A stretch of 64,000 nucleotides of DNA from Myxococcus stipitatus (GTDB lineage Bacteria > Myxococcota > Myxococcia > Myxococcales > Myxococcaceae): positions 2,604,001 to 2,668,000 of the forward strand of contig NZ_CP147913.1 in assembly GCF_037414475.1 (NCBI RefSeq), written 5' to 3'. Within the stretch, counting starts at the first letter, position 1; each line of letters starts with the position of its first letter. This document shows, one piece after another, positions 54,099 to 63,699 of this stretch. The notes under the pieces were generated by a model that had not been told where the DNA came from, ran no database searches, and saw only the letters and a list, made by a program, of their open reading frames with translations. Made by a program: the position numbers and the translations under genes.

Positions 54099-54530
54099 CT
54101 ATAGCAGCAGGTGGGGGAAGCGCGTCTTCACCACCACGTAGGCGTAATTCACCAGGAGGATGACAGGCATCACCACCTGGACCCTCCTCCACTCCTTCGC
54201 CGAGAGCTGGATTTCTGGAATCGGGACGGCGAAGACGAGGTGCACCACCATCACCACCGCGGCCAGGGCGAACAGGATGGCGGCCACGGTCCCCAGGGGA
54301 TTGGCCTCCCAGGCCCCCGAGAAGTTGAAGTGGGACACCCGGTCAGCCACCCGGGTCAGCCCACAACCGAGGCAGGGCCACCCTGTGCGCTCGCGCAGCA
54401 CACAGCCCCAGAACGGGATGATCCGCGCCACGGGGATGTACCGGGCCACCAGCAGCCCCACGAGGCCCATGAGCCCCATGTAGTCCACGGTGCCAAGCCG
54501 ACGGTTGCGAGGAGGGATGAAGACCTGCAT
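54099..54530 (-). CDS. DUF2752 membrane protein
   Basis: The 143-residue protein has three to four hydrophobic segments and the DUF2752 signature: PFWGCVLRERTGWPCLGCGL, then TRV and the N-F…G-x-x-x-A-N-P pattern (FNFSGAWEANPLG). Function of the family is unknown. plsY starts ~11 bases after its stop, so both are probably co-transcribed. Confidence 0.85.
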   Translation of the reverse strand: MQVFIPPRNRRLGTVDYMGLMGLVGLLVARYIPVARIIPFWGCVLRERTGWPCLGCGLTRVADRVSHFNFSGAWEANPLGTVAAILFALAAVVMVVHLVFAVPIPEIQLSAKEWRRVQVVMPVILLVNYAYVVVKTRFPHLLL

Positions 54531-54619
54531 GCGCGGCTCGTCGAAAGGTGTCCGGGAGTGACACTGTAGTACGGGGGCTGGCTTGCCGGGGCAATGAGTT
54601 TTGGCTAAGCGAGCGAGTC

Positions 54620-55204
54620 ATGAACTCGCTCCGCACGTCCCTGATGCTGCTGGCCGCTGTTCCCCTGCTTGCTTTCGCCGGCGACAAGACTCCCGCCAAG
54701 GCGGCGTCGACGGACAAGGCCGCCGCCAGCGACTGTCACCACCCCGCGGAGGCCGCCAAGGCCGCGCCCAAGACTGACGCCTCGCAGGCCACGGCGTCCG
54801 CGCAGGACGGCTGGAAGCTCACCCGGGGCGAGGCGCTCAAGGGCGCCAATCCCGTGAAGCTCGCGGACCTGCTGGCCAAGCCCCAGCCCCACGAGGGCAA
54901 GACGGTGACGCTCGAGGGCCGCGTGCGCAAGGCGTGCGAGCGCAAGGGCTGCTGGATGGAGCTGGCCACCGACGGCACGGCGAAGGGCCCGGGCGTGCGG
55001 GTGACGTTCAAGGATTACGGCTTCTTCGTCCCGCTGGACTCCGCGGGCGCGCAGGCGCGAGTGGAAGGTGTGGTGAAGGTGGCGGAGCTGAGCGAGGGCC
55101 ACGCGTCGCACTACGAGAGCGAGGGCGCCGTCGTCCCGCGCGGTGCGGACGGCAAGCCCCGCGAGGTGCAGTTGGTGGCGACGGGCGTCGAGCTGCGCCG
55201 GTAG
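54620..55204 (+). CDS. DUF4920 secreted protein
   Basis: From ATG 54620 this is 194 residues with a signal peptide (MNSLRTSLMLLAAVPLLAFA) and an Ala/Lys-rich linker. The core (KTVTLEGRVRKACERKGCWM, GVRVTFKDYGFFVPLD) matches DUF4920, an OB-fold-like periplasmic domain with a conserved CxxxGCW motif that may bind metal. The nuclease-like gene follows after three bases. Confidence 0.82.
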   Translation: MNSLRTSLMLLAAVPLLAFAGDKTPAKAASTDKAAASDCHHPAEAAKAAPKTDASQATASAQDGWKLTRGEALKGANPVKLADLLAKPQPHEGKTVTLEGRVRKACERKGCWMELATDGTAKGPGVRVTFKDYGFFVPLDSAGAQARVEGVVKVAELSEGHASHYESEGAVVPRGADGKPREVQLVATGVELRR

Positions 55205-55207
55205 GAC

Positions 55208-55924
55208 ATGGCACGCAGCTTCAGCATGAGGGGCGTGCAGAGCGCGGCGGACCGAGCCGTGCAGCACGCAAGGGCGTGGTTGTTGGAAACCGAGCCGGGT
55301 TCGCGCGTGCATGACGTGCAGTCGGACCCGCGTTTCCAGCACCGAGGGGTGGACCTCCTCTGGGAGTTGCCTTCCGGGGAGGTGCGCGGCATCGAGGTGA
55401 AGGGCGACCGGAACGCGACGCGCAAGCGCTACTTCTTCGAGCTGGTGTCCAATCTCGAGAAGGACACGCCCGGCTGCTTTCTCTACAGCGGGGCGGATCT
55501 GCTGGTGTACGTGTTCCTCTCGCAGGGGGAGATGCACGTGCTGCCGCTCAAGACCGTGCGCGACTGGTTCCTGCCGAGAGCCAAGACGTATCCGCTCAAG
55601 CACGCCTTCACGCAGACAGGAGCCATCCGCTACACGACGGTGGGCGCCGTCGTGTCCACGAGGGACGTGTCAGAAGGCGTTCCCAACGTCCTCAAGATTC
55701 CCCTGAAGCGCTCGACGCCGCTGCCAAAGCAGGAGGCGGAGTCACCGGCCACCGAGAGCACCGAGCCGCCTTCCGCGCCTCCATCGCCCGGGGAGAATGC
55801 CGCGCCGGTGGTCACCGCCGAGAACGGTTCGCCCGAGCCCTCGGACACGAAGCCCGTCCGCAAGAGGAAGCCACGGCGAGCCCAGGCCAAGCGCGCAACG
55901 GAGGGCACCAGCACGGCGGAGTGA
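55208..55924 (+). CDS. PD-(D/E)xK nuclease-like protein with basic tail
   Basis: The 238-residue protein starts at ATG 55208. Residues ~10-130 look like a restriction-endonuclease fold: an N-terminal helix, then GVDLLWELPSG with Asp49, and GIEVKGD with Glu63-x-Lys65. This D…ExK arrangement is the catalytic signature of the superfamily. The last ~70 residues are low-complexity, Pro/Glu-rich and then Lys/Arg-rich (RKRKPRRAQAKR), possibly a DNA- or RNA-binding tail. Substrate unknown. Confidence 0.6.
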   Translation: MARSFSMRGVQSAADRAVQHARAWLLETEPGSRVHDVQSDPRFQHRGVDLLWELPSGEVRGIEVKGDRNATRKRYFFELVSNLEKDTPGCFLYSGADLLVYVFLSQGEMHVLPLKTVRDWFLPRAKTYPLKHAFTQTGAIRYTTVGAVVSTRDVSEGVPNVLKIPLKRSTPLPKQEAESPATESTEPPSAPPSPGENAAPVVTAENGSPEPSDTKPVRKRKPRRAQAKRATEGTSTAE

Positions 55925-55983
55925 GGTGAAGGAGACATGCCCCGCGCGGCGCACGAACATGGCGCACCGCGCGGGAAGCCACG

Positions 55984-56907
55984 TCAGTGGTTGTGATTGT
56001 GACGGTGGCGGCGGTGACCGGGGTGGACGCGGTCGTGCTCCGCCTCGAGACGCTCCGCGGTCTGCATCAACTCGAGCAGCGAGACGCGGTCGTTCTGCGC
56101 CTTGTAGACGTGCTCCAGACGGGGCACCAGGTCCAGCGCGAGGTGCAGGTCCTTCGTCGACTCAGCCCACTCCAACAGCATGCGTCCCGCCGCGGCCGCC
56201 TGACCGTTCGCCTGGAGGTGGATGAGTCCATCCACCGCCAGAATCCGAGCGATGGGCGTCCGAGCCGAGTCCTCGGTCAGCTTCACCAGGTCCGCCACGG
56301 CCGCGTCCTGCTCGCCGCGCGCCGCGCGCACGATGGCTCGCGAGATGCCCTTGCGGTCCGGCAGGAAGAACTCCTCCAGCTCCGCGAAGGACTCCCCATG
56401 TCCCGGGTGTCCCGAGCGAGCAAGCGTCTCCGCGAGGCGGTCGAACAGCTCCGCATCCTTCTCGGAGAAGGGCGCCAGCGACTCCTGCATGAAGCGCTCC
56501 TGAGGAGCGCCCTTGTCATCCAGGGGCATGCGCGAGCGCAGGTTGCTCATCCGCTCGAAGGCCGGCCCCACCGGAGCGTCCGCGGTACCGTTGAGCAATT
56601 GCAGCAGAGCCCGCATGAGCGAGGCCAGCGCATCCGTGACCTCGTGCGGGGCCACGCGGTCCGGCAGCCAGCGCCGCCACAGCTCCACCGCCGCCCCGAC
56701 GATGAAGTCCTTGAAGGGGCCCGTGCCCTTCCACTTCCCCTTCCACTGTTGGGCGATGCCCAGGGGAAAGGTGGTCTCCGCGAGCTTCCGGAAGTCTTCC
56801 TCGGCCACGGGAATGCCGTAGTGGCCGAGCGTACCGAGCAAGGCCTCCGTCGAGTACTCCTTGAGGCCCTTCTGCTGCCACGCCTTGTCCACGCGCTGCG
56901 TGCTCAC
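55984..56907 (-). CDS. Hypothetical helical protein with His-rich C-terminus
   Basis: The 307-residue protein starts at ATG 56907. It is almost wholly helical (EDFRKLAETTFPLGIAQQWK; ADLVKLTEDSARTPIARILA) and may contain HEAT/TPR-like repeats. It ends in HPGHRRHRHNHNH, a possible metal-binding tail. No signal peptide is seen. No family is recognised. Confidence 0.65.
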   Translation of the reverse strand: MSTQRVDKAWQQKGLKEYSTEALLGTLGHYGIPVAEEDFRKLAETTFPLGIAQQWKGKWKGTGPFKDFIVGAAVELWRRWLPDRVAPHEVTDALASLMRALLQLLNGTADAPVGPAFERMSNLRSRMPLDDKGAPQERFMQESLAPFSEKDAELFDRLAETLARSGHPGHGESFAELEEFFLPDRKGISRAIVRAARGEQDAAVADLVKLTEDSARTPIARILAVDGLIHLQANGQAAAAGRMLLEWAESTKDLHLALDLVPRLEHVYKAQNDRVSLLELMQTAERLEAEHDRVHPGHRRHRHNHNH

Positions 56908-57001
56908 CTGATTCTCCGCTGCCTCTGGGCGCCGGCCATCGGCGCCACCGGACTTCTAGCGGAAGCAGGGCCTTTCGTGCACCGGCACTTGTGTGCCCCC
57001 G

Positions 57002-58546
57002 TCACGCGGCGGACGTGGCCGGCGCCACCTTGGGGACCGTGGGCCAGAGGGTGGGGTTGCGCCGCCCATCCTCGACCCGCCGAGCCAGGTAGGGCTCACA
57101 TCCCCGCCCCTCGAAGGCCTTCTTCCACGCGGAGAAGCTCCCCCCAGCGCGCCAGGCGTCCATCGCCGCGAGTCCCCCCTCGGGACCGCACTGGGCCAGC
57201 ATGTACTCCACCCAGGCCCACCGGGCGGACGTGGGGCGGACCTCGGCGCGTCCTCGCAATCCCTTGCGAAGCCGCTCCAGCCTCGACTCCACCTCACGAA
57301 TGCCCGCGAAGGGGGCCCCGTCCAGCGGAGTGTTCCGCTTGGCCACGAAGGGGGCCACCCCCAGCGCCACGGGCAGGATGCGAGACAGCTCGGTGGTGAA
57401 GCGGATGAGCTCGTCGATGTCCTCTTCGCCTTCGAAGGGGAGCCCCACCACGTTGTACACCTTGAGCTGCTTCATGCCCGCCGTGCGCGCGAACTCCGCG
57501 GCGCGCACAATCTGCTCCTCCGAGTGTTTGCGGTCGACCATGTCCCGCATCCGCTGCGAGGCCCCATCCGCCGCCACCGTCAGGTTGGTCGCGCCGCCCC
57601 GGCGCAGCTGGTTCACCAGCTCCTGGGTCAACCTGTCCGCGCGGAGCGAGGACACCCCCACCTCGCGCCCCGAATCCACGATGGTGCGCAAGAGTTCGAC
57701 AATGCGGGGATGGTCCGTCACCGCCGCGCCCACCAAGCCCACCCGCCGGGCATGGTCCGGAATGAGCGACAGCACCCGCTCCGGAGGCACCGTGCGCATC
57801 CCACCGTTGGTGGTACGCCGCATGACGCAGTAGTGGCAGCCCCGAGAGCAGCCCCGCTCCGGCTCGATGAGGAACATCGACCGAAGCTCGGTATGCGGGG
57901 TGACGATTTGAGACCGGGCGGGCAGCCGTGAGTCCATCGCACGGGCGACGTGGTAGCGCTGGCCACCCCGCCCTGGAACGCGGAAGCCCGGGATGCGCGC
58001 CAGATGATCCAACAGCGCCTCACGATCCAGGGTGGCCGCCGCCTCCACCAGGACATGGATGAGGTCCTCGGATTCGCCCTGGACGAGCACGTCCACGAAG
58101 GGCTCCAGCGGATCCGGATTGGAGAACGTCAGCGGGCCGCCAGCCACCACCAGGGGGTGGCGTCCGTCCTTGCGCTCCTCCGCCAGGAGCGGGAGCCCCG
58201 CCAGCTCCAGCATGGAAAAGAGCCCCGTCAGCTCCAGCTCGTACGCGACGGAGAACGCCAGCATGGCGAAGCTGGAGACCGGCGCTTGTGACTCCCAGGA
58301 GAACAGGGGCGCGCGGGTGCGCTTGAACGCCTCCACGTCGTCAGGGAGGAAGACACGCTCGGCCGTTGCCCCCGCGTGCTCATGAATCTCGCGGTAGATG
58401 GCCTGGAAGCCCAGCGAGCTCATCCCCACGTGGTAGGGGCTCGGGTAGCAAAGCGCCACGCGGAAGGGCGCCTCCTTGAAGAGGGTGCCCTGTTCGTCCT
58501 CCAGCAGCGAGCGGACGTGGTGGATGAGTGAGTAACGGCCCTCCAT
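57002..58546 (-). CDS. Radical SAM protein with B12-binding-like N-terminal domain
   Basis: From ATG 58546 (GGAGG upstream) this is 514 residues. The N-terminal ~200 residues resemble the domain of TIGR03960-like proteins (RVALCYPSPYHVGMSSLGFQ; HPLVVAGGPLTFSNPDPLEP). The iron-sulfur motif is C233-x3-C237-x2-C240 (GCSRGCHYC). SSLRADRLTQELV and KLYNVVGLP-type text (VYNVVGLPFEGEEDI) complete the radical SAM barrel. It likely modifies an unknown substrate. Confidence 0.88.
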   Translation of the reverse strand: MEGRYSLIHHVRSLLEDEQGTLFKEAPFRVALCYPSPYHVGMSSLGFQAIYREIHEHAGATAERVFLPDDVEAFKRTRAPLFSWESQAPVSSFAMLAFSVAYELELTGLFSMLELAGLPLLAEERKDGRHPLVVAGGPLTFSNPDPLEPFVDVLVQGESEDLIHVLVEAAATLDREALLDHLARIPGFRVPGRGGQRYHVARAMDSRLPARSQIVTPHTELRSMFLIEPERGCSRGCHYCVMRRTTNGGMRTVPPERVLSLIPDHARRVGLVGAAVTDHPRIVELLRTIVDSGREVGVSSLRADRLTQELVNQLRRGGATNLTVAADGASQRMRDMVDRKHSEEQIVRAAEFARTAGMKQLKVYNVVGLPFEGEEDIDELIRFTTELSRILPVALGVAPFVAKRNTPLDGAPFAGIREVESRLERLRKGLRGRAEVRPTSARWAWVEYMLAQCGPEGGLAAMDAWRAGGSFSAWKKAFEGRGCEPYLARRVEDGRRNPTLWPTVPKVAPATSAA

Positions 58547-58580
58547 GTGCCTCCAGACAGGGTACAGCCCATAAAACACC

Positions 58581-58649
58581 GCGGCCCCGCCAGTCCACTC
58601 CCAGAGGAGGGCTGCCGGGGCCGCGAGGCACCACCCTAGGGGGTGGTGC
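58581..58649. terminator. Pair of strong hairpins between two minus-strand genes
   Basis: GCACCACCC (58628-58636) pairs with GGGTGGTGC (58641-58649) around TAGG. Just beside it GCGGCCCCG (58581-58589) pairs with CGGGGCCGC (58616-58624). They lie right after the stop of the 58667-59377 gene on the reverse strand and upstream of the radical SAM gene, and should separate the two transcripts. Confidence 0.6.
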
Positions 58650-58666
58650 TGTTCAACGAATGTTGA

Positions 58667-59377
58667 CTACCGGAGCGACGGGATGGGCTTGGCCGGCGCG
58701 CAGATGCCGGAGCTCGGACCCGTACGAACGCACTCAGCAGCGAAGTCCGGGTTCAGGTTCGGCGTGCCAGGACCGCAAGCGGTCGCGGAGCTCGGATCAC
58801 AACCCACGGCCGGCCACAGCGCGCGAACCGAGTAGGTCGAGATGCAACCATCACGCGTGTAGGTCAGCTGGCCACGCATCTGCGTTCCGGGAACCGCCGC
58901 GGCCGCGTAGACCTCCATGTTCTTGAACTCGTAGGAGATCGACGTCGCCGCGTTCGCACCCGACGCCTGAGCGTTCACCGAGGCGACCGACAGGGTCGGC
59001 GCCGCGCAGAAGTCGTTCGTCGGCTCCGTGGCGAACGCACCCATCGCCGTCTGCTGCGACGGAGGGCTGGTCGAGTCCAGGACACCCCGGCTCGCCAATC
59101 CGGCAGGGCGGATGGTGAGCAGGGCCTTGGAGAGGTCGTCCGGGTCCGAGAACTTGAAGACACCCACCGTCTCAGCCGGAGGAGCCTTCTGCGCCTCCAC
59201 GTTGGTGCACGCCGAACCATCGGCCTGCTTCGGGGTGTCCGCGAGGTCGTACCGCGCGACCCAACTGGCGTGGTCCTGCACGAAGCAGGGTGCCTCAGGC
59301 TGGTCGAAGTTGCAGCCAGTCAGCACACTCGTCGCGCTGACGAGAACCATCGCCGCCTTCAGAATGTTCTTGGTCAT
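58667..59377 (-). CDS. Hypothetical lipoprotein downstream of the TonB-dependent receptor
   Basis: The 236-residue protein starts at ATG 59377 with a lipoprotein signal ending in VLTGC. Cysteines recur through the mature part (APCFVQD, SACTN, DFCAAP, DGCIS, VGCDP, TACGP, AECVR, GICAP). No family is recognised. It lies 36 bases after the receptor gene in the same direction, so it may be a surface partner of the receptor. Confidence 0.75.
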   Translation of the reverse strand: MTKNILKAAMVLVSATSVLTGCNFDQPEAPCFVQDHASWVARYDLADTPKQADGSACTNVEAQKAPPAETVGVFKFSDPDDLSKALLTIRPAGLASRGVLDSTSPPSQQTAMGAFATEPTNDFCAAPTLSVASVNAQASGANAATSISYEFKNMEVYAAAAVPGTQMRGQLTYTRDGCISTYSVRALWPAVGCDPSSATACGPGTPNLNPDFAAECVRTGPSSGICAPAKPIPSLR

Positions 59378-59413
59378 GTGACTTGTATTTCCAGTTTCCG
59401 AGGGGGCCAGTGA

Positions 59414-62400
59414 CTAGAACGTGTACCGGACGCCGAGACGCATCTGACGCGGCGCCTGGTAGGCGGTCGGGTTCTTGAAGTTCGGGTTGATGTCGCCATC
59501 CACGGTCCCGAACGGCTCGTCGCGCTCCTCACCCGTCTGCCAGGTCACGTTGCCCGGCAGGTCGCCGGGCGTGCCGTTGGCAATCGGGGCCACAGGGAGC
59601 CGGGTGTACGTCTGATCCACGCCGGTGATGCCCTGGAAGTTGAAGAGGTTGAAGATGTCCAGGGTCACGGACAGCACGCTGTCCTTGCTGACGCGGTAGT
59701 TGACGCCGATGTTGGAGTCGATCGTGTTGATCCAGGGCGTCCGGCCGCCCGCGCCGCGGGGAAGAACGAAGGACTCGTCCTCACCGTAGATCGAGTGCGC
59801 GCCGAAGTAGTTGATCGGCGTACCGGAGTTGCCGCGGTAGGAGACACCCACGTTCGCCGACAGGGCGTTCGTGAAGTTGAACTCCTTCGCGCCGAACACC
59901 TTGATCTGGTGCGTACGGTCGAAGGGCAGCAGACCCGTGCGGTTGGTCAGGAGGGAGATCAGGTCGAAGTCCGAGAGGATGTTCGGATCGAGCTGAGCCG
60001 TCTCCGGACGGAACAGACCGGGGTAGTTACCGTTCAGGCGCGACCAGGTGTAGTTCGCCTGGGCCAGCCAGCCGTCCGAGAACGTACGGTTCAGGTAGAC
60101 GGTGACGTTGTCGTAGTTACGCACCGGCTTCGGGAACTCCTTGGCGAAGCCGCTGCCCGGGTTACCGAGGAAGTACGAGTTACCGTCATCGCGGCTCATG
60201 TCCTCGATGACCATGTTCATGTTGCGGTGCGTGTAGCTGGCGCCCACGCGGGTGTTCGCGATGAGCTCGTACTCAGCACCCACCACGACTTCCTCGGACG
60301 ACTGCGGCTTGATGTCCGGGTCGATCGGCTCGTTCTCAACCTTGCCGCCCGTGTAGAGGCGGTTCGGGTTGCGGTTGCCTTCCGGGAGGTTGACGACGTA
60401 GTTCGGGTTGCGGCAGTCCGTCTCCTGGCTCTCGCGACGCGACGGGTCGCAGCCACCGGACTCACCCGGCTCCGCGAACGCGCGGCGGGCCTCGTAGCGA
60501 CGCTCACCCGGGAACGCGCGGTCCATCATGTTCAGCGGAACCTGCTCGTAGTAGCGAGCGTAGTTCACGAAGAACTTCGTGCGGCCGTTGGCGAACGGGT
60601 CGACGATGGCGCCGAGGCGAGGCGACCACTGGTTGCCCAGGATGAGCGCCAGCTCGCCGTCACCGCCGTACATCGCCTGCACGTCGTAACGAACACCCAG
60701 GTTCAGGGTGACGCGGTTGACGATCGACCAGGAGTCCTGGAGGAAGCCGCCGACCGTGGTGCTCGTGGTCTTGCCCTGCTGGGTCAGCTGGGTGATGGGG
60801 CTGTCAGGGGACGCCTGGTAGCCGTAGCGACGGAAGTCGCGCACGGTGTTGCCAACGTAGGGCTGACCGTTGTTGTAGGTCGGCACCGAGGCGCCCACCG
60901 CTCCGTAGTTGGAGCCTTCGGAGAAGTACACGCCGCCGCCGTAGGCCTTGAGCTGGTCGTAGGACAGGAACTCAGCGTCCACGCCGGCCTTCAGCACGTG
61001 GGTGCCCAGGGCGTTCAGCAGGTACGTCGCCTTCGCGTTGGCCTGGTAGCGGTCCAGCTTGGACTCGCTCATGTAGCCCGGGCCACCGACCAGGTAGCTG
61101 GTCACGGGGCAGCGCTCGTGGATCTCCTCATCCGGCGTACCGGCGTTCAGGATGACCGGTTCGCAAGCGGCCTCCTGCCCGGCGGGCAGGCCCTCGAACA
61201 CCGTCAGGCGACGAGGCGACGCGTACTCCATGCGGGAGTAGCCCGCGAGCCCCTGGCTGCTGCCCAGCTTGCTGCCGTCGGCGGGCAGCGAGGACGCCGT
61301 CTGGTGGAACCAGCCGAACGTCGCGTCGACCAGGACCTTCTTGTCCATGAACGCGCCGGCGTACTTCAGGGCGAGCGCGGTGGCGTTGGCGTTGTTCTCG
61401 AGCTGACCGAAGTCGCCCGGACGCGCCCGGATCGCACCCGGCAGGCCGCCGGACTGGGGGTTGATGACCAGCTTGCCAAGGCCGCCGGACGTCGTCGGGG
61501 TGCCGTTGAGGGCGAACGAGACGTTGTGGTCCTGGTTGATGAGGTACGTCAACTTACCCATGTACTGCACGGTCCGGGCGTCGGCGAAGTACTTCCGATC
61601 CGAGCCGCGGATGGGATCCGTGACGGAGAAGCCGGAGCTGTCCGTGATCGTCTCACCCGTGGTCGGGTCGAGGCGAAGCGCGTTCAGCGTGCGGGTGTGC
61701 TGGTAGCGCGTGAACGACGGCGTGAAACCGGCGAAGAACCACAGCTTGTCCTTGATGATAGGACCGCCGAGGGTCGCGCCGAAGTCACCCATGTTCTGCA
61801 GCTCATTGAGGCCGCTGATGACCGAGCCTTCGGCGCGGATGGTCTTGCGCTCACCTTCCAGCGCGCCCGGGGTCCAGTTCGCGAAGACGCTTCCGTGGAA
61901 CTCGTTGGAGCCCGACCGGGTCACCGCGTTGATGACACCGCCCGTGGAGCGACCGAACTCCGGCATGTAACCGCCGGTGATGATGTTCACGTCCTGCACG
62001 AACTCGATGCTCATCGGGCTGGCGTTCACGCCGTAGGCCGGGTCGTTCGTGGACAGACCGTCCACCACGTATCCGTTCTCAGGCGAGGTCGCGCCGTTGA
62101 TGGAGACACCGTACTGGTCGTTCTGGGCGCCAGGCGCCAGCTCGGCCAGGGACTCGAAGGAGCGAGTCGCGCCCGCCTTGCCGCCCGGACGGGCGACCGC
62201 GATGCGCTTGATGAACTCCTGATCCACGTTGACGCCCGTGGTCGTGGAGCCCACGTCGATGGTCGGCGGCGCGCCGACGATCTCGACGACCTCACCGAGG
62301 GACTCGGGGAGCAGCTCGACGTTGACACGGATGGTGCGGTTCAGACGCAGCTGGACGTCAGAACGCGCGTACGGCTTGTACTGCTCCTTCTCGAACCGCA

Positions 62401-62644
62401 GGGTGTACACGCCCGGCGGAAGCTGAGGAATACGGTAGTTGCCCTGAGCGTCAGTAACCACCATCTGCTCACCCTGAAGGTTGGGCGAGGTTGCGGTCAC
62501 CACCACATCAGCGACAGGCTGCCGACTCTGTGAGTCGATGACCGTTCCGATCATCGTGCTCGACTGCGCGAAAGCCGCCGATCCATAAAGCAGACCTGCG
62601 GCCAGGACAACTCCGGTTTCCCGGAGCACTCGGTTCAAGTGCAT
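59414..62644 (-). CDS. TonB-dependent receptor with carboxypeptidase-regulatory-like N-terminal domain
   Basis: From ATG 62644 (GGAGGGG upstream) this is 1076 residues with signal MHLNRVLRETGVVLAAGLLY ending at AFAQ. Residues ~30-110 are a CarboxypepD_reg-like domain (VIDSQSRQPVADVVVTATSP). The plug domain follows (YVVDGLSTNDPAYGVN, EFGRSTGGVINAVTRSGSNE), then the large beta-barrel ending LGVRYTF, with terminal Phe as in outer-membrane barrels. It should import a ligand using TonB energy; the Oar-like layout suggests an oligomeric or protein-related substrate. Divergent from tonB at 62876. Confidence 0.93.
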   Translation of the reverse strand: MHLNRVLRETGVVLAAGLLYGSAAFAQSSTMIGTVIDSQSRQPVADVVVTATSPNLQGEQMVVTDAQGNYRIPQLPPGVYTLRFEKEQYKPYARSDVQLRLNRTIRVNVELLPESLGEVVEIVGAPPTIDVGSTTTGVNVDQEFIKRIAVARPGGKAGATRSFESLAELAPGAQNDQYGVSINGATSPENGYVVDGLSTNDPAYGVNASPMSIEFVQDVNIITGGYMPEFGRSTGGVINAVTRSGSNEFHGSVFANWTPGALEGERKTIRAEGSVISGLNELQNMGDFGATLGGPIIKDKLWFFAGFTPSFTRYQHTRTLNALRLDPTTGETITDSSGFSVTDPIRGSDRKYFADARTVQYMGKLTYLINQDHNVSFALNGTPTTSGGLGKLVINPQSGGLPGAIRARPGDFGQLENNANATALALKYAGAFMDKKVLVDATFGWFHQTASSLPADGSKLGSSQGLAGYSRMEYASPRRLTVFEGLPAGQEAACEPVILNAGTPDEEIHERCPVTSYLVGGPGYMSESKLDRYQANAKATYLLNALGTHVLKAGVDAEFLSYDQLKAYGGGVYFSEGSNYGAVGASVPTYNNGQPYVGNTVRDFRRYGYQASPDSPITQLTQQGKTTSTTVGGFLQDSWSIVNRVTLNLGVRYDVQAMYGGDGELALILGNQWSPRLGAIVDPFANGRTKFFVNYARYYEQVPLNMMDRAFPGERRYEARRAFAEPGESGGCDPSRRESQETDCRNPNYVVNLPEGNRNPNRLYTGGKVENEPIDPDIKPQSSEEVVVGAEYELIANTRVGASYTHRNMNMVIEDMSRDDGNSYFLGNPGSGFAKEFPKPVRNYDNVTVYLNRTFSDGWLAQANYTWSRLNGNYPGLFRPETAQLDPNILSDFDLISLLTNRTGLLPFDRTHQIKVFGAKEFNFTNALSANVGVSYRGNSGTPINYFGAHSIYGEDESFVLPRGAGGRTPWINTIDSNIGVNYRVSKDSVLSVTLDIFNLFNFQGITGVDQTYTRLPVAPIANGTPGDLPGNVTWQTGEERDEPFGTVDGDINPNFKNPTAYQAPRQMRLGVRYTF

Positions 62645-62875
62645 ACCAGACCCCTCCAAGGTGGGCTGCAACCGAAAATGACTGGGGAAAATATCCGAGG
62701 TCAAGCAGTTGTCAATAGACCGTTGCTTTTTGGTTACCAGTGGGGCAACTGCGCGATCAGGCCAAATCTCCTTGACCGCGCTCGCTTGAACCCGGAACCC
62801 GTTTCTGTATGGTAGCGCGCCCTTTCGATGGGGCGGGGCGTGGTGGGTGTCCACTGGTGAAGAGGAGTACAGTAC

Positions 62876-63631
62876 ATGTTTGATTCAGTCCTTGACCGCG
62901 GCCAGGCGCCGAAAGCGCGTTTCGGAGTGGGCACCACCGTGTCGGTGATCCTGCACGCCGCGCTGTTCTTGGTGGCCTACGTCCTGTCCACGAGGCCACC
63001 GGTCGAGGAGGAGAAGGAGATCGAGGTGACGCTGAAGGCCACCATGGCCCCGCCGCCGCCTCCTCCTCCGCCGCCCCCTCCCCCCGCGGCGACCTCCAAG
63101 CCCAAGACGACTCCGAAGAAGCCCAAGAAGCCGGATGCCATCGTCCAGCCGAAGGAGATCCCGAAAGAGGTCCCGAAGGAGGTCGAGCCCACCGAGCAGC
63201 CCGAAGAGGCGGCCGAGGAGCCCACTGAAGAGGCGGTCGAGGGCGGCGTCGAGGGTGGTGTCGCCGGCGGTGTCGTGGGCGGCGTCGTGGGTGGTGTGAT
63301 CGGCGGCGTGGTCGGCGGCCAGTTGGGTGGCACCGGTACCGAAGTGCTGCCGTTCGGCGCGGGCATGACCCGCCCCGAGAAGGTCTCGGGCCCTCAGCCC
63401 GAGTACACGCGTGAGGCGCTCGAGTCGCGCGTGCAGGGAACGATGATCGTCAAGTGCGTCATCACCGTGGAAGGTCGAGTGGAGCGCTGCCGAGTCATCA
63501 AGCCCCTTCCCCACATGGAGCAGGCCGTCATGGACGCACTGACTTCGTCACGCTACAAGCCGGTGACGTTCCAGGGACGTCCAGTCCAGGTGGATTACAC
63601 CTTCACCCTGAACCTGAAGCTGCCGCGCTGA
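62876..63631 (+). CDS. TonB-type energy transducer
   Basis: The 251-residue protein has a short cytoplasmic start, one membrane helix (VSVILHAALFLVAYVLS), a poly-Pro run, a Lys/Pro and Glu/Pro linker, and a Gly/Val repeat ([GGVV] units, ~125-150). The C-terminal TonB domain reads YTREALESRVQGTMIVKCVI and VDYTFTLNLKLPR. It links inner-membrane proton motive force to the receptor encoded divergently. The start of exbB/tolQ follows 68 bases after the stop. Confidence 0.92.
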   Translation: MFDSVLDRGQAPKARFGVGTTVSVILHAALFLVAYVLSTRPPVEEEKEIEVTLKATMAPPPPPPPPPPPPAATSKPKTTPKKPKKPDAIVQPKEIPKEVPKEVEPTEQPEEAAEEPTEEAVEGGVEGGVAGGVVGGVVGGVIGGVVGGQLGGTGTEVLPFGAGMTRPEKVSGPQPEYTREALESRVQGTMIVKCVITVEGRVERCRVIKPLPHMEQAVMDALTSSRYKPVTFQGRPVQVDYTFTLNLKLPR

Positions 63632-63699
63632 TCCGGGCGCGCCGTAGAGAAGCACCGCCGACCACATCGCGCTCGTGAGGAGGAGCGCTAAACCAAGCC

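Noticed and set aside
59795..62533. 912-codon forward frame antisense to the TonB-dependent receptor
   Set aside because: Val/Arg-rich antisense translation; the receptor on the reverse strand is complete with signal peptide and terminal Phe.
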